This document shows, in pieces, positions 8,689-17,503 of a stretch of DNA of 64,000 nt. Each line of letters opens with the position of its first letter. Positions within the stretch are counted from its first letter, which is position 1. This stretch comes from Haliscomenobacter sp040403615 (GTDB lineage: Bacteria; Bacteroidota; Bacteroidia; Chitinophagales; Saprospiraceae), in NCBI RefSeq assembly GCF_040403615.1, contig NZ_JBBAKG010000017.1, forward strand, positions 1 through 64,000, in the 5' to 3' direction. Made by a program: the position numbers and the translations under genes. Under the pieces are notes generated by a model. The model had not been told where the DNA came from. It searched no databases and saw only the letters and a program-made list of their open reading frames with translations.

Positions 8689-10575
8689 ATGGACAGTGGC
8701 AGCAATCGTCAGCAAGTTATTCAGTTTGTATTCATTATGGCTGCAATCCTACTCTTGGGACGAGCATTCTATCTACAAGTCATCAATGGAGAATTCAACA
8801 ACAAGAACAAAGCTACTGGTGCCGTTGCACGGTTTCCAATTTATCCAGCCAGAGGCTTGATTTATGACCGCAAAGGAAAACTCATGGTGGTCAACAATCC
8901 CATGTACGACCTGATGTTAACGGTAGATGCCCTCAAAGACAGCATGAACGTAGATCGGTTTTGTTCCTTGGTTGGAATGACCAAAGAAGAATACAATGAA
9001 GCCTTAAATAAAGATTTTCGCAGCGGACGTTTTTCCCGCTCTGTACCCTTTGTGTTCAAAAGTAAAATTTCAGCAGAGGCTTTCGCCCGTTTTCAGGAAG
9101 TATTGCCTGAATTTCCTGGTTTTGAAGTGGTACTGCGCAACGCTCGGGAATACCCGGCTCCGGTTGCCGCTCACCTTTTGGGCTACATTCGGGAAGTGAA
9201 TAAAAATGAAGTAGATACCCAATCCGACATCTATACTCCAGGCGACTACATCGGCGCCAGTGGATTGGAACGAACCTATGAGAATGAACTAAGAGGAAAA
9301 AAGGGCATCGCATATGTGCTAAGGGACAAGCTAGGTCGCTATGCGGGCTCCTACCGCGATGGCAAAGACGATATTCCGGTTACTCCTGGACAAGATCTAA
9401 AAACGACGGTTGATATTGAGCTTCAACAATATGCAGAATACCTGTTGAGCAACAAACGCGCTGGTTTGGTGGCGATAGAACCCAAAACCGGAGAAATTCT
9501 GGCCATGGTTACTACCCCCAATTACGACCCCAACCAGCTCACCATCACCAACAACGCCAGAGGGGATGTGTACGCAGCATTGGCCAAAAATCCAAACAAC
9601 CCTTTGTTCAACCGGGCGGTAATGGCCCAGTACCCTCCAGGGTCGATCCACAAAACGATTTTGTCCCTGATCGGGCAGCAGATTGGGGTATGGGATGAAA
9701 ACCGAGGTGTTCCTTGCGGCGGTGCATTTGTAGCCCCAGGGGTGCGTTTGGGCTGTCACCACCATGCCTATTGCGGTGATTTACGCTCGGGCATTCAGCA
9801 CTCTTGCAATGCCTATTTTGTAACGCTGTTTCGCACCATCGTAGACCGGTATGGCTACAAACATCCCAATCGTGGCTTAGATACGCTCAATTACTACCTC
9901 GATAAATTTGGATATGGCCGCAAACTCGGTATAGATTATCCAGGGGAGCAGGCTGGAGGCTTTCCAACTTCCGATTTTTTTAATCGCTGGTACGCCCGCG
10001 ATGGACAATGGAAGTCGATCTGGATCCGCTCCCTGGGCATCGGACAAGGAGAGATGCTTTGTACCAATGTCCAATTGGCCAATTTGGCCGCCATCATTGC
10101 CAATCATGGTTATTTCTATACCCCTCACTTCATCAAAGCTTTTGGGGACTCCATCACGACAACCCGCTCCGCTTTTCACCTTAAACATGAAGTGGGTGTT
10201 GATAAAAAATATTTCCTGCCTGTTGTAGACGGCATGGAGCGGGTAACCATTGCCGGAACTGCCCGACGGGCTTTTATCCCTGACATTCCCATTTGTGGAA
10301 AAACCGGAACCGCTGAAAACAGCTCCGGCGAAGACCACTCGATTTTTTTCTGTTTTGCACCCAAAGACAATCCAAAAATTGCCATCGCTGTATATGCTGA
10401 AAATGCGGGTTTTGGAGGACAGGTGGCTGCCCCTGTGGCCAGTTTGATGATTGAAAAATACCTCAAAGGCGAAATTCGCAGCCCTGCACGCAAAGAGATG
10501 GAAAAAATGGTCTTGAAAAAAGACTACATCATTCGGGAAGTGGCATTGGCAACCAGAAAAACACGTCGGCCATAA
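8689..10575 (+). CDS. mrdA: Penicillin-binding protein 2, elongation transpeptidase
   Basis: This 628-residue class B PBP crosslinks peptidoglycan during side-wall growth. It has one N-terminal membrane helix (about residues 9-27), the PBP dimerisation domain, and a transpeptidase domain with the active-site serine in SIHK (S319), the SCN triad (from S372) and KTG (K538). Length is normal for PBP2. It sits 24 nt after mreD, and capA follows 11 nt later, so it is in the same transcription unit. The usual partner glycosyltransferase rodA is not found next to it or elsewhere in the window. Confidence 0.96.
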   Translation: MDSGSNRQQVIQFVFIMAAILLLGRAFYLQVINGEFNNKNKATGAVARFPIYPARGLIYDRKGKLMVVNNPMYDLMLTVDALKDSMNVDRFCSLVGMTKEEYNEALNKDFRSGRFSRSVPFVFKSKISAEAFARFQEVLPEFPGFEVVLRNAREYPAPVAAHLLGYIREVNKNEVDTQSDIYTPGDYIGASGLERTYENELRGKKGIAYVLRDKLGRYAGSYRDGKDDIPVTPGQDLKTTVDIELQQYAEYLLSNKRAGLVAIEPKTGEILAMVTTPNYDPNQLTITNNARGDVYAALAKNPNNPLFNRAVMAQYPPGSIHKTILSLIGQQIGVWDENRGVPCGGAFVAPGVRLGCHHHAYCGDLRSGIQHSCNAYFVTLFRTIVDRYGYKHPNRGLDTLNYYLDKFGYGRKLGIDYPGEQAGGFPTSDFFNRWYARDGQWKSIWIRSLGIGQGEMLCTNVQLANLAAIIANHGYFYTPHFIKAFGDSITTTRSAFHLKHEVGVDKKYFLPVVDGMERVTIAGTARRAFIPDIPICGKTGTAENSSGEDHSIFFCFAPKDNPKIAIAVYAENAGFGGQVAAPVASLMIEKYLKGEIRSPARKEMEKMVLKKDYIIREVALATRKTRRP

Positions 10576-10586
10576 TCTAGATCATC

Positions 10587-11741
10587 ATGAAGAAAACATT
10601 GCTGTTTTGGGGCCTAAGTCTTGTCCTACTGAGTGGTTTGATGGCTCAAGATAAACTCAAGATGATATTCGTTGGCGACATCATGGGGCATGGCCCTCAG
10701 ATTGAATCGGCTGCCATCGAAGCGAATAAATTGTATGATTATTCTCCCTGCTTTAAATTCATCGCGCCATTGTTGGCCCAATCAGACCTGGCAATTGGCA
10801 ATTTAGAGCTGACCCTGCCCGGCAAACCACCTTATACAGGGTATCCGACTTTCAAAAGCCCGGATGAATTGCCACTGGCCCTTCGGGCAGCAGGTTTTGA
10901 TCTATTGGTTACTGCCAACAACCATTCCAATGATGGCGGATTGTTGGGTGTGCAAAATACCGTCAAAACCCTTGAGAAAAACGGGTTTTATCAAACCGGA
11001 ACCTTCATCGATTCATCCTACCGCGCCGCACTTTACCCCTTGATCGTGTATAAGGGCAGTTTCAAACTGGCTTTCCTGAATTATACCTATGGCACCAATG
11101 GAATTCCAACCCCCAAACCCGCAGTGGTAAACGTCATCGATGAAAAAGTCATCAAAGCCGACATCGAAGCAGCAAAAGCCCACCAGCCCGACGCCATTAT
11201 AACCTTTGTGCACTGGGGAGATGAGTACCAACTGACCGAAAATGAACGCCAACGCAGTCTGGCCAAAAAAATGCTGGACTGGGGTTCAACGATGGTTATT
11301 GGGTCGCATCCACACGTGGTGCAACCGATCAAGACTTATCCATTGCCACAAGCTGATAGTACCATGCGCAATGGCCTGGTGGTGTACTCGATGGGCAATT
11401 TTATTTCCGCCCAGACCAAAATCTATACAGACATTGGCCTGATGGTAGAAATTGAATTGGAAAAAAACGCCAGCACCCAAAAAACGGCCATCAGCAAAAC
11501 CGAGTATATCCCCGTTTACCGCTATCTATACCGGGCGCCAGGTGCGGCTAAATCCACCTACATGACGCTGCCAGTTGCGGCTTTTGAAAATGGCCTAATG
11601 GCGACCCAGCAACCGATGTCGGAGGCTACCCGTGCAGCCATGAAGCAAAGCGCCGATGTCATTCGCAAAAACCTGACCCAATTCGGTGCCATTGAACGCA
11701 AAGTGAGTGCCGAGGAAATTTTGCAAAGCACTGAAAAATAA
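10587..11741 (+). CDS. CapA-family (PGA synthesis-like) exported phosphoesterase
   Basis: The 384-residue protein starts with a signal peptide (MKKTLLFWGLSLVLLSGLMAQ). The PGA_cap metallophosphoesterase fold follows with its ordered motifs: IFVGDIMGHG, AIGNLELTLPG, TANNHSNDGG, FVHWGDEYQ, IGSHPHVVQP and YSMGNFIS. Family members include CapA/PgsA of poly-gamma-glutamate capsule synthesis, but the family is broad and many are not capsule genes; no capB/capC partners are present. It lies 11 nt after mrdA, in the slot where rodA is often found, so an envelope role is plausible but inferred. Confidence 0.85.
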   Translation: MKKTLLFWGLSLVLLSGLMAQDKLKMIFVGDIMGHGPQIESAAIEANKLYDYSPCFKFIAPLLAQSDLAIGNLELTLPGKPPYTGYPTFKSPDELPLALRAAGFDLLVTANNHSNDGGLLGVQNTVKTLEKNGFYQTGTFIDSSYRAALYPLIVYKGSFKLAFLNYTYGTNGIPTPKPAVVNVIDEKVIKADIEAAKAHQPDAIITFVHWGDEYQLTENERQRSLAKKMLDWGSTMVIGSHPHVVQPIKTYPLPQADSTMRNGLVVYSMGNFISAQTKIYTDIGLMVEIELEKNASTQKTAISKTEYIPVYRYLYRAPGAAKSTYMTLPVAAFENGLMATQQPMSEATRAAMKQSADVIRKNLTQFGAIERKVSAEEILQSTEK

Positions 11742-11747
11742 CATCCT

Positions 11748-12269
11748 GTGATTGTATCAACCATTGTAGCTGCTGCCAAAAACCGAGTCATCGGCATGCA
11801 CAATCAAATCCCCTGGTACTTGCCCGCGGATTTGAAATACTTCAAAAAAACCACCCTGAACCACCATGTGATCATGGGCCGCAATACGTTTGAGTCGATC
11901 GGCAGACCACTCCCCAATCGAACCAATATCATCGTAACCCGAGATCTTTTCTTTGTATCTACGGATTGTCTGGTAGCTCATTCCATCAATGAGGCACTCG
12001 AGTTGGCGTACGACAACGGCGAAACAGAAGCATTCATCATCGGCGGTGGACAGATATATACCCAAAGTCAGCAGTATTGGGACAAAATTTACCTGACCGA
12101 GGTGAATCTAGAACCCGAAGGAGAAGTGTTTTTCCCTGAAATCGACTTGAAAAAATGGAAGCTGCGCTTCAAAGAGCCGCATCTTGCCGACGAGAAAAAC
12201 GAAATGGACTACATTTTCAAAGTGTACGAACGGATTGAAGTCCCCAAAGAAATTGAAGAGGAGGAATAA
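11748..12269 (+). CDS. folA: Dihydrofolate reductase
   Basis: This 173-residue enzyme reduces dihydrofolate to tetrahydrofolate with NADPH. Visible signatures are STIVAAAKNRVIGMHNQIPWYLPADLKYFK (read as ISxIVA and the IPW.LPxDL block), IMGRNTFESIGRPLPNR, and the FIIGGGQIY cofactor segment near residue 105. It starts with GTG at 11748, only 6 nt after the capA-like stop, so translation is probably coupled. The C-terminus is slightly extended with an acidic tail (IEEEE). It ends the mre cluster. Confidence 0.95.
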   Translation: MIVSTIVAAAKNRVIGMHNQIPWYLPADLKYFKKTTLNHHVIMGRNTFESIGRPLPNRTNIIVTRDLFFVSTDCLVAHSINEALELAYDNGETEAFIIGGGQIYTQSQQYWDKIYLTEVNLEPEGEVFFPEIDLKKWKLRFKEPHLADEKNEMDYIFKVYERIEVPKEIEEEE

Positions 12270-12287
12270 AAGAATTAAAGTTTTTTT

Positions 12288-12317
12288 TTGCTTTAGAAAA
12301 AATAAGTTTTAAATTTG
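12288..12317 (+). promoter_or_regulatory. Promoter of the DUF2851 gene
   Basis: TTG at 12288-12290 and TAAATTTG at 12310-12317 with a 19-nt spacer. It starts a new unit right after folA. A transcription start near 12323 leaves a leader of about 78 nt before the GTG at 12401, or 15 nt before an alternative GTG at 12338. Confidence 0.7.
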
Positions 12318-12400
12318 TACACACAACGCAACCAGTTGTGCTTTTTTTCACCCTTTTCAACAATGATTCTCAGGTTTTTAACCCGTTAAATCCTGAGATC

Positions 12401-13639
12401 GTGACAGAAGATTTCCTCTATTACGCCTGGCGTTACCAACATTTTCAAGCTACACAACTGCAAACCACCCAAGGGCAATCTCTTGCGGTACTGAGTGTGG
12501 GCGAACTCAATCGAAATGCTGGGCCTGACTTTCTCAATGCCCGTTTGCACATCGAAGACACCCTTTGGGCAGGCAACGTCGAAATTCACCTTAAATCTTC
12601 CGATTGGCTGCTGCACCATCACCAACAGGATGCTGCTTACAACAACGTGGTACTTCATGTGGTACTAGACGAAGATGTGCCCATCCAACGCATGAATGGA
12701 GAGCGATTGCCCTGTCTGGAATTGCGCCGATTGCTCGATCCCGATTTGTGCAAAGCTTATTACCAAATGCTCAACAACGCACTCTGGATTCCGTGTCAAA
12801 ACCACTGGCACCAAGTCAAAGACCTGACCAAAAAACTGTGGCTGGAACGCTTAATGGTAGAGCGGCTGGAAACAAAATCAGCTTTGATCAAACGCTTGTT
12901 GGAGCAAACCCAGGGCGATTGGGAGGAAGTATGCTACCAATTGCTGCTGCGCAATTTTGGCCTCAATGTGAATATGGATCCATGCGAGCAGGTTGCCCGC
13001 AGTTTGCCGCTCAAACTACTGTCTCGACACCGCGACAACCTAATGCAGATCGAGGCATTGCTCTTTGGGCAGGCGGGCCTACTCGAAGCAGAATTTGCCG
13101 ATGCTTATCCCCAGCAATTAAAACAAGAGTATGGTTTTCAGCGCCAAAAGTATGGCCTAGAGCCTTTGCCTCCCGGAACCTGGAAGTTTTTGCGCATGCG
13201 CCCTGCCAATTTCCCTACCATGCGCCTGGCGCAATTTGCGGTGCTGTTGTACCAGGGCAGCAATCTGTTCAGCAAGATTTTGGCTGCCCGCGACCTGGAG
13301 GAGCTGGCCCACTTGTTTACAGTTACCTTGCACGGCTATTGGTCAGAGCATTACATGTTTGACAAACCATCGCCCCGCAAGCTCAAACACCTGGGGAGCA
13401 GTTTCATCGAATTGCTGGTGCTCAATGCCTGCATCCCTTTGGTCTTTTACTATGGCCTGTACACTCAAAGTCCGCGCTTCTGTGATCAAGCGTTGCGGCT
13501 CATGCAAGAACTGCCTCCCGAANNNNNNNNNNNNNNNNNNNNNNNNNNNNNNNNNNNNNNNNNNNNNNNNNNNNNNNNNNNNNNNNNNNNNNNNNNNNNN
13601 NNNNNNNNNNNNNNNNNNNNNNCTGTGGTTGAGCGATAA
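12401..13639 (+). CDS. DUF2851 family protein (interrupted near the 3' end)
   Basis: Recognised by the N-terminus TEDFLYYAWRYQ, then LNRNAGPDFLNARLHIEDTLWAGNVEIHLKSSDW (seen as separate conserved blocks) and VVLHVVLDED. These define DUF2851, a Bacteroidota-centred family of about 420-430 residues with no established function. The GTG at 12401 is preferred because family members start at the TEDFL block; a GTG at 12338 would add 21 unrelated residues. About 374 residues are visible before the gap and a few (VVER, stop) after it. The family's cysteine-rich end (CxxC-like) should be in the gap. Confidence 0.8.
   Translation: MTEDFLYYAWRYQHFQATQLQTTQGQSLAVLSVGELNRNAGPDFLNARLHIEDTLWAGNVEIHLKSSDWLLHHHQQDAAYNNVVLHVVLDEDVPIQRMNGERLPCLELRRLLDPDLCKAYYQMLNNALWIPCQNHWHQVKDLTKKLWLERLMVERLETKSALIKRLLEQTQGDWEEVCYQLLLRNFGLNVNMDPCEQVARSLPLKLLSRHRDNLMQIEALLFGQAGLLEAEFADAYPQQLKQEYGFQRQKYGLEPLPPGTWKFLRMRPANFPTMRLAQFAVLLYQGSNLFSKILAARDLEELAHLFTVTLHGYWSEHYMFDKPSPRKLKHLGSSFIELLVLNACIPLVFYYGLYTQSPRFCDQALRLMQELPPEXXXXXXXXXXXXXXXXXXXXXXXXXXXXXXXXXXVVER
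13523..13622. other. Scaffold gap (100 N) in the DUF2851 gene
   Basis: Exactly 100 N. The family normally has about 50 more residues at this point, so about 150 nt are probably missing. The reading frame after the gap (VVER then stop at 13639) is therefore not guaranteed; another frame would end at 13675. Confidence 0.95.
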
Positions 13640-13667
13640 ACCCTGCCCATTTGTCGATACAAAACCC

Positions 13668-13695
13668 TTGATCTGATTAAAGTCATCTACTTTTG
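13668..13695 (+). promoter_or_regulatory. Promoter of the NfeD-like gene
   Basis: TTG at 13668-13670 and TACTTTTG at 13688-13695, spacer 17 nt (slightly short). The ATG of the next gene is at 13719, giving a leader of about 18 nt. Confidence 0.5.
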
Positions 13696-13718
13696 TTGAA
13701 AAGCAAGAAGAGAAGACT

Positions 13719-14309
13719 ATGCAGTATTGGCTATATATCCCAACATTCCTTCAACTCAACTGGGCAGAGCAATTGCTTTGGGTAGCTGCGGTAGTATTTA
13801 CGATCTTGCTGAGCATTTTTTTGATCCTGCAGTTTTTGATCAGAGATCAAGAACAAGGATGGCAAGCCCCTAAAATTATCGATGCCCGGGTCATTCTAAC
13901 TTTCTTTGCTTTTTGGGCCTGGACGAGCTTACTTGCCCACGTGTGGGAGCCTGGTTTAATTATTTCACTGATCGACGGCTTGCCTTTTGGTATTATTGCG
14001 GCAATGTTTCCTTTCTTGATTTTGCGCTTGCGCAAACCCGTCAAAAAAATTGTGCCCTCAAAAAAACTGGATTTCAACTACCAAGAGGCCTTGTCCAGTA
14101 CCGGAGAGGTTTTGCAGTACATCCCACCCCACCAGGAAGGACTTGGGCGCGTACACATCAACTTGCGCAGAGCACCATATGCATTGGATGCCATTTCCAT
14201 TGGCGTTGAAATCAAACCCGGTGATTCTGTTCGGGTAGTGGATATTGTAAACGACCACATTCTGGTCGTAGAGCCGCTTCAAAACATTGGCCCCCAAGCA
14301 CCATTTTAA
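13719..14309 (+). CDS. Membrane protein with NfeD-like C-terminal domain
   Basis: The 196-residue protein has three hydrophobic segments (about residues 15-40, 58-75 and 80-105), then a basic linker and a soluble beta domain. The latter (TGEVLQYIPPHQEGLGRVHINL followed by VEIKPGDSVRVVDIVNDHILVVEPL, given in blocks) matches the OB-fold pattern of NfeD C-terminal domains: TG start, GxVxI, GxxVxVxxVxGxxLxVxPL. NfeD proteins accompany stomatin-like proteins, but no stomatin gene is adjacent. Assignment of the C-domain is moderate. The next gene starts about 60 nt further on. Confidence 0.6.
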   Translation: MQYWLYIPTFLQLNWAEQLLWVAAVVFTILLSIFLILQFLIRDQEQGWQAPKIIDARVILTFFAFWAWTSLLAHVWEPGLIISLIDGLPFGIIAAMFPFLILRLRKPVKKIVPSKKLDFNYQEALSSTGEVLQYIPPHQEGLGRVHINLRRAPYALDAISIGVEIKPGDSVRVVDIVNDHILVVEPLQNIGPQAPF

Positions 14310-14327
14310 TAATTCCGCTGACTTCTT

Positions 14328-14335
14328 TATATTTG
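14328..14335 (+). promoter_or_regulatory. Possible -7 element before the 170-residue membrane protein gene
   Basis: TATATTTG at 14328-14335 matches the Bacteroidota -7 consensus, but no TTG sits at the right distance upstream. ATG follows at 14368. Confidence 0.3.
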
Positions 14336-14367
14336 GCCTTATTCTCCCAGATCAAAACCGTTCAACC

Positions 14368-14880
14368 ATGACTTTGAATGACCTACTCGTGTATGTCGGC
14401 AATCACCCCGAGGCCGTTGTTTTGTATTTTGCCATTTTGCCCATTGCAGCCTTGCTTTTGGCCTGGATAGCAGGAGCAGAAGGGCGCAATGCTCCCTGGA
14501 ACCTGATCTATTCTTCCATTATTTACCTCAGTGCGGTACCCGGTATTTTTGCACTTTCCTTGAACGTATACCTCTTTTTGTTTGAACGGGGAAGCATCAT
14601 GAATACCGACATTTATACCCAGGTTTTGCCCATTGTGTCGATGATTCTGACCCTGAACATTGTACGCCGCAATGTAGATTTGAATTACATTCCTGGATTT
14701 GAAAAACTATCTGGTTTGTTGGTACTCATTGCCGCAACCATTGGCTTGATGTGGCTGGTAGATCGCACCCGGATTTTTGCGATCATCAGCATGCCTTTTT
14801 CCGCAGTAATTCTGATTTTTGTTGCCTTGATGCTGGCCTTGCGGTTTGGGTACCGTCAAACATTTGGAAGGAAAGCATAA
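14368..14880 (+). CDS. Hypothetical membrane protein, five or so helices
   Basis: A 170-residue protein starting at ATG 14368; an in-frame extension to 14287 would overlap the preceding gene and has no good start. Hydrophobic segments lie at about residues 18-37, 48-72, 85-100, 112-132 and 138-160. Short charged loops include AGAEGRNAPWN and FERGSIMNTD. I do not recognise a family. It follows the NfeD-like membrane gene on the same strand and may act with it, and it ends 15 nt before a converging gene. Confidence 0.7.
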   Translation: MTLNDLLVYVGNHPEAVVLYFAILPIAALLLAWIAGAEGRNAPWNLIYSSIIYLSAVPGIFALSLNVYLFLFERGSIMNTDIYTQVLPIVSMILTLNIVRRNVDLNYIPGFEKLSGLLVLIAATIGLMWLVDRTRIFAIISMPFSAVILIFVALMLALRFGYRQTFGRKA

Positions 14881-14895
14881 GAAAAATGGGTATTG

Positions 14896-15441
14896 CTAAT
14901 TGAAATTATAATCATCGTCATCGCCTCCATCCTGTTCTTTGCGGAGGCGCTCTGGACTTACCCGGAAAGTATACTCCCGATCAACGGTATATCCAAAAGT
15001 GGCGTGTGGCAGCAAACGCATCAGGAATTTGCTAACCAGTTTTAATTTACTAGCTTGCATGCCAACGGTGAAGTCACTTCCATCTGCCAACTTGAAATGC
15101 AGCGTGCCTTTGCGAAAAAAATGAACGCCAAAACTTGTACGCTCGGTGAGTACAGAATAAACCCACACAATATGTTGGGGTTGATACCGAAGATAATTGA
15201 GCAGCAAGTGGTTGTCGATGCGTAAATTAGCAGTGGTATCTACTACCAATTTACCGCCAACCATACTGAGACCCAAACCAATGATGGAGAAAACGATATT
15301 CATCTTAAACGTCAGCACACAAAGACCTGAGCCAAAAGCAAGCAATACGAGGCTCATGGCAAACTGCATGCGCAGTTCACGTAAAATGGCATTGCGCAAA
15401 TTGCGCATTGCGGGGTGACGGTAAAGTGTTTCTCTGTTCAA
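14896..15441 (-). CDS. Hypothetical protein with two membrane segments
   Basis: The 181-residue protein has a basic amphipathic N-terminus (RHPAMRNLRNAILRELR), two hydrophobic segments (about 30-45 and 48-65) and a soluble domain that resembles a PH-like beta fold (HIVWVYSVLTERTSFGVHFF, FKLADGSDFTVGM), ending in an acidic tail (QDGGDDDDYNFN). No family is recognised. It is divergent from parE across a 132-nt region with two inverted repeats. Confidence 0.65.
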   Translation of the reverse strand: MNRETLYRHPAMRNLRNAILRELRMQFAMSLVLLAFGSGLCVLTFKMNIVFSIIGLGLSMVGGKLVVDTTANLRIDNHLLLNYLRYQPQHIVWVYSVLTERTSFGVHFFRKGTLHFKLADGSDFTVGMQASKLKLVSKFLMRLLPHATFGYTVDREYTFRVSPERLRKEQDGGDDDDYNFN

Positions 15442-15461
15442 AATGATGCAATTGAAAAAAT

Positions 15462-15497
15462 AAACAACAAAATGTTGTTTGGCAAAATAAATTTGCC
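15462..15497. promoter_or_regulatory. Divergent control region with two inverted repeats
   Basis: Between the divergent genes at 14896-15441 and 15583-17496. AAACAACA (15462-15469) and TGTTGTTT (15473-15480) are a perfect 8-bp inverted repeat; GGCAAA (15481-15486) and TTTGCC (15492-15497) form another. The second overlaps a plus-strand -7 element TAAATTTG (15488-15495). A minus-strand TATTTTTG -7 element is at 15517-15510. No well-spaced -33 is seen for either. Confidence 0.4.
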
Positions 15498-15582
15498 GTA
15501 TATTTAACGCAAAAATACCACTCTTTTCGTTCTTTTGAACTGATTTGCAGTAGTTTTTAATATTTTTTTAACATTGGAGCAA

Positions 15583-17496
15583 ATGGCAGAACAGCAAGTG
15601 AGTTACAACGAGGACAATATCCGCTCGTTGGATTGGAAAGAGCACATTCGCCTACGTCCAGGGATGTACATTGGCAAGCTAGGTGATGGGGCATCATCCG
15701 ATGATGGCATCTATATTTTGATCAAGGAAGTGATAGACAACTGCATCGACGAATTCGTCATGGGGCATGGCAAAGAGATTCAATTGAAAATTGAAGACAA
15801 CACTGCCGAAATCCGCGACTATGGCCGAGGAATTCCCTTGGGCAAAGTGATCGACTGCGTTTCGAAAATCAATACTGGCGGAAAATACGACTCCAAAGCA
15901 TTCAAAAAGTCGGTGGGGTTGAATGGCGTAGGTACCAAAGCGGTCAACGCACTTTCGGATTATTTTATGGTCAAAGCTATACGAGATGGCCAAATGAAGG
16001 TGGCAGAGTTTGAAAAAGGTGAATTGCTGAAGGATCACCCCATCAAAAAATCGGATGAACCCAACGGCACGCTGGTAACATTTCGCCCCGACAACGTCAT
16101 TTTTAAAAATTACCGTTTTCAAAAAGACCACCTGGAAAACCAGCTCTGGAACTATGCCTACCTCAATTCTGGCTTAAAGCTCAACTACAACGGCTCCATC
16201 ATTTCGTCTAAAAATGGTTTGTTGGATTTGCTGGGGCGCAAAAGCAAAAATGAAGATTTGCGTTACCAAATCATCCACCTGAAAGCCGATGACCTGGAAG
16301 TAGCCATGAGCCACGGCAACCATTACGGAGAGCAGTATTATTCTTTTGTCAACGGCCAAAATACCACCCAAGGCGGCTCTCACCTCAGTGCGTTCAAAGA
16401 GGCTGTGGTGGAAACGGTCAAGAAATTTTACAATGCCAACTACGACCGTACCGACATCCTCGGCTCCATTGTAGCGGCAGTGAGCATTCGGGTAGAAGAA
16501 CCCGTGTTTGAATCGCAAACCAAAACCAAACTCGGCTCGGTCAACATTGCACCCGAAGGACAAACCATTCGCACTTTTGTTGGCAACGTCATCAAGGAGC
16601 ATCTGGATAATCACTTGCGCAAACACCCCGAAATTGCCGATGCCCTGAAAAAGCGTATTCTGCAATCCGAACGGGAACGCAAGGAAATAGCCGACATCAA
16701 GAAACTGGCCAACCAACGCGCCAAAAAAGCCAACCTGCACAACAAAAAACTGCGCGACTGCCGCCTGCACTTCAATGATTCGACCAAGAAAGTAGCAGAA
16801 GACATGCGCCGTGCCACCACCCTTTTCATCACAGAAGGGGATTCGGCAAGTGGATCCATCACCAAGGCACGCGACGTACAAACCCAGGCGGTGTTTAGTT
16901 TGCGGGGTAAACCGTTGAACTGTTACGGCCTGACCAAAAAGACCGTTTACGAAAACGAAGAATTCAACCTGTTGCAACATGCCCTCAACATCGAAGATGG
17001 CATGGACGACCTGCGCTACAATCGCGTGGTCATTGCTACGGATGCCGACGTGGACGGAATGCACATCCGCTTGCTGATGCTGACGTTCTTTTTGCAATTC
17101 TTCCCAGAGTTGGTGCGGGGCAATCACTTGTACATCTTGGATACCCCACTGTTTCGGGTACGCGATAAGCAGCAGCGTTTTTATTGCTACTCTGAAACAG
17201 AGAAAAGAGCAGCCATCAAAAAATTGCGCGGCAAACCAGAGATCACTCGATTCAAAGGCTTGGGTGAAATTTCACCCGACGAATTTTCAGCGTTCATCGG
17301 CCCGGATATTCGCTTGGAGCCGGTGATCATCAATGACAATACCGACATCGACGATGTGCTGTCTTACTACATGGGCAAAAACACCCCAGATCGCCAGGAT
17401 TTCATCATTGGTAATTTGCGGGTAGAGCTAAACGATGTGGAAACCGAAGTAGAAGACCTCTCGGAGTTGGAAGAGGCTGAAGTAGAGGCCGTATAA
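15583..17496 (+). CDS. parE: DNA topoisomerase IV subunit B (ParE-type)
   Basis: This 637-residue type IIA topoisomerase ATPase subunit uses ATP to drive strand passage during decatenation. GHKL motifs are EVIDNCIDEF (Asn for Mg) and RDYGRGIPLG, with GVGTKAVNAL as the ATP lid. The Toprim part has EGDSASG, DADVDGMHI and FKGLGE. The start SLDWKEHIRLRPGMYIGKLGDG is the Bacteroidota ParE form, distinct from GyrB. ATG 15583 is used (TTG 15574 is in frame). The partner parC is not next to it, unlike in many related genomes; it must lie elsewhere. Confidence 0.93.
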   Translation: MAEQQVSYNEDNIRSLDWKEHIRLRPGMYIGKLGDGASSDDGIYILIKEVIDNCIDEFVMGHGKEIQLKIEDNTAEIRDYGRGIPLGKVIDCVSKINTGGKYDSKAFKKSVGLNGVGTKAVNALSDYFMVKAIRDGQMKVAEFEKGELLKDHPIKKSDEPNGTLVTFRPDNVIFKNYRFQKDHLENQLWNYAYLNSGLKLNYNGSIISSKNGLLDLLGRKSKNEDLRYQIIHLKADDLEVAMSHGNHYGEQYYSFVNGQNTTQGGSHLSAFKEAVVETVKKFYNANYDRTDILGSIVAAVSIRVEEPVFESQTKTKLGSVNIAPEGQTIRTFVGNVIKEHLDNHLRKHPEIADALKKRILQSERERKEIADIKKLANQRAKKANLHNKKLRDCRLHFNDSTKKVAEDMRRATTLFITEGDSASGSITKARDVQTQAVFSLRGKPLNCYGLTKKTVYENEEFNLLQHALNIEDGMDDLRYNRVVIATDADVDGMHIRLLMLTFFLQFFPELVRGNHLYILDTPLFRVRDKQQRFYCYSETEKRAAIKKLRGKPEITRFKGLGEISPDEFSAFIGPDIRLEPVIINDNTDIDDVLSYYMGKNTPDRQDFIIGNLRVELNDVETEVEDLSELEEAEVEAV

Positions 17497-17503
17497 CAAA
17501 AAC

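Noticed and set aside
13623..13675. Alternative end of the DUF2851 gene in another frame
   Set aside because: It cannot be decided because the gap length is unknown; the frame ending at 13639 was kept as it looks more like the family end.
16174..17127. 317-codon frame opposite parE
   Set aside because: Antisense shadow of a conserved gene, with no promoter and composition typical of reverse-frame translation.
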